Shown: positions 22,757-23,496 of the stretch, piece after piece | Layout of the letters: each line of letters starts with the position of its first letter | Numbering within the stretch: position 1 is the first letter of the stretch | Source of the DNA: Acidobacteriota bacterium | GTDB taxonomy: Bacteria; Acidobacteriota; Terriglobia; Terriglobales; Acidobacteriaceae | Direction of reading: 5' to 3' | Length of the DNA: 23,496 bases | NCBI GenBank assembly: GCA_028873155.1 | Contig: JAGWML010000019.1 | Span: 1 to 23,496 of the forward strand | Translations under genes and position numbers: made by a program | The notes under the pieces: generated by a model | Told to the model about the DNA's origin: nothing | Seen by the model: the letters and a program-made list of their open reading frames with translations, nothing else | The model's database searches: none

Positions 22757-22827
22757 ATGGCTTTAGCCGTGCCGAAAAACTCAACAGAATCATCGGGGCT
22801 TCAGCCCCTGAGAGATGGTTTTCGGCA
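22757..22827. repeat. Inverted-repeat intergenic element with nested hairpins
   Basis: Perfect 9-base inverted repeats TGCCGAAAA (22770-22778) and TTTTCGGCA (22819-22827) enclose a second hairpin, GGGGCT-TC-AGCCCC (22795-22808), with CTCA/TGAG just outside it. A small GGCT-TT-AGCC hairpin lies at the left end (22759-22768). The design is that of a small palindromic repeat (REP/MITE-like) upstream of the GH31 gene. A second copy is not present in the window. Confidence 0.55.
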
Positions 22828-22867
22828 GGATATTGATCCAGCCCATAGATTGACATCAACTCGAACC

Positions 22868-22930
22868 TGTCATCCTGAGCGCAGCGCAGCGGAGTCGAAG
22901 GATCTGCGGTTGCCTTTCGCGGAATCTCTG
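22868..22930 (+). repeat. Dispersed intergenic repeat, copy 2
   Basis: It starts TGTCATCCTGAGCGCAGCG, contains the 20-base core AGTCGAAGGATCTGCGGTTG (22893-22912) identical to the copy at 6204-6290, and ends near GGAATCTCTG. Same orientation as copy 1, but without the central hairpin insert. In translation the element gives the well-known spurious peptide HPERSAAESKDLRLPF, which marks it as a common bacterial noncoding repeat. Confidence 0.75.
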
Positions 22931-23286
22931 CAATTACTTCAGGGCCGGATCAATAGACTTTCACCACGGGCGGCGACGCGTCTGAGCCATCGCAAGCTGC
23001 GAACTGTGCAAAGCAACGGCTGTGAAAGAGCGCGGCTGAATCGGCAGCGGAGACGCTCAAACGAGAGCAGCGCTGTGAGAGAGCCTGATTTAGTCGCGCC
23101 GTTTGTGTCGCAGAATGCGAGTGCATGTACGGGCTGCGGAAAAATGCCCCGCTTTGAAAGAGCACGACAAAGGCTCGCATTGAAAACACATCAGTGATTG
23201 ATTGATCAATAGGCAGAATGGGCAGGATAGGCGAGATAGGCACATCTCAAGCACAAATTAGCACAAAAATCCGGCACGGAACTGTT
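22931..23286. other. Noncoding stretch with short 9-base tandem repeat
   Basis: No convincing gene lies in these 356 bases; a 97-residue minus-strand frame crosses it but has no recognisable motif and covers the repeats. Four imperfect 9-base units (GGCAGAATG, GGCAGGATA, GGCGAGATA, GGCACATCT) run at 23212-23247. They are preceded by the ATTGATTGATCAAT stretch with a 10-base palindrome. Composition is less GC-rich than in the genes. The promoter of the GH31 gene lies outside it, nearer 22660-22760. Confidence 0.4.
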
Positions 23287-23496
23287 CTATGCAGGGTCCG
23301 AAACTTCCCAATTGTCGACGAACCACTCGCACGCCACATCATCCGGAGAATCCTGCGTTGCACGGGGATTTGATAGACTCCGGTCAAGGGTGACGCAAAC
23401 TCGACGACAGTCGACGCAGATGAAATCATCCTTTTGAAGTGAGAGCCTTTGGATGAGTCCAGCGACGAAGATTTCTCCTGGGTCAACGAAAGGCGC
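23287..23496 (-). CDS. C-terminal end of an unidentified protein entering from the right edge
   Basis: Reading leftwards from the right edge, one frame is open for 69 codons to a TAG at 23289-23287. Its translation has a balanced, protein-like composition (FVDPGEIFVAGLIQRLSL, DDFICVDCRRVCVTLD, ending CEWFVDNWEVSDPA), unlike the low-complexity shadow frames. The start lies outside the window. I do not recognise a family; a CVDC pair could be chance. The overlapping 79-residue minus frame at 23247-23486 looks less like a protein. Coding status is moderate only. Confidence 0.4.
   Translation of the reverse strand, partial: APFVDPGEIFVAGLIQRLSLQKDDFICVDCRRVCVTLDRSLSNPRATQDSPDDVACEWFVDNWEVSDPA

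Noticed and set aside
22757..23197. 146-codon plus-strand frame
   Set aside because: It runs across two intergenic repeats; the HPERSAAESKDLRLPF stretch is the known false translation of the dispersed repeat.
23247..23486. 79-codon minus-strand frame at the right edge
   Set aside because: Another frame of the same strand, open to the edge, has a more protein-like translation.

Overview
The window is GC-rich, double-stranded bacterial chromosome with mostly tightly packed genes. Gene content suggests a soil-type Acidobacteriota, probably Acidobacteriaceae/Terriglobia. The basis is the mix of secreted carboxypeptidase-regulatory-like proteins, large glycoside hydrolases, an ECF sigma factor beside a TPR-CHAT protein, and dispersed 'CATCCTGAGCG...GTCGAAGGATCTGCGG' type intergenic repeats. 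This placement is inference; no rRNA or other decisive marker is present. No tRNA, rRNA, CRISPR array, transposase or phage gene was seen.

Layout, left to right. (1) 1-663 (-) is the N-terminal part of an exported protein whose gene runs off the left edge. A 357-bp gap separates it from the divergent GTPase gene obgE (1021-2040, +). (2) 2176-3624 (-) holds a less GC-rich orphan with two membrane segments and a C-terminal winged-helix-like domain, a two-hairpin repeat element, and a group II truncated haemoglobin. (3) 3735-9549 (-) is one operon, read right to left: polytopic membrane protein, DUF4129 protein, DUF4350 protein, MoxR AAA+ ATPase, DUF58 protein. Three of its four junctions are 4-nt overlaps; the fourth (DUF4350/MoxR) is opened by a dispersed repeat that supplies the DUF4350 stop codon. 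(4) Divergent from that operon, 9693-14003 (+) encodes an ECF sigma factor followed by a 1168-residue protein that joins an anti-sigma-type zinc finger (Hx3Cx2C), one membrane helix, a long helical TPR-like region and a CHAT protease domain with its His and Cys in place. A secreted six-hairpin-type hydrolase (14053-16401, +) follows. (5) A bidirectional terminator-like hairpin at 16415-16444 separates this from 16466-18378 (-), a two-gene operon of mltG and a LolA-like lipoprotein. (6) Divergent from mltG, ruvX, greA and a CDP-alcohol phosphatidyltransferase run on + (18512-20233). (7) A secreted GH31 glycosidase (20263-22653, -) is followed rightwards by about 630 bp of repeat-rich noncoding DNA and the C-terminal end of an unidentified gene entering from the right edge (23287-23496, -).

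How the genes may work together: the centre (3735-14003) looks like a signalling and envelope-maintenance region. A MoxR/DUF58 chaperone-type operon and a sigma-factor/CHAT-protease pair are divergently transcribed from one 143-bp interval. The most interesting candidate system is the ECF sigma factor with its membrane-anchored ZAS-TPR-CHAT partner. It would combine the sigma-factor inhibitor and a candidate protease in one chain, so the anti-sigma factor could release sigma by proteolysis of itself or of a partner. That mechanism is inference. The rest is housekeeping (obgE, greA, ruvX, mltG, lipid synthesis) plus polysaccharide-degradation genes.
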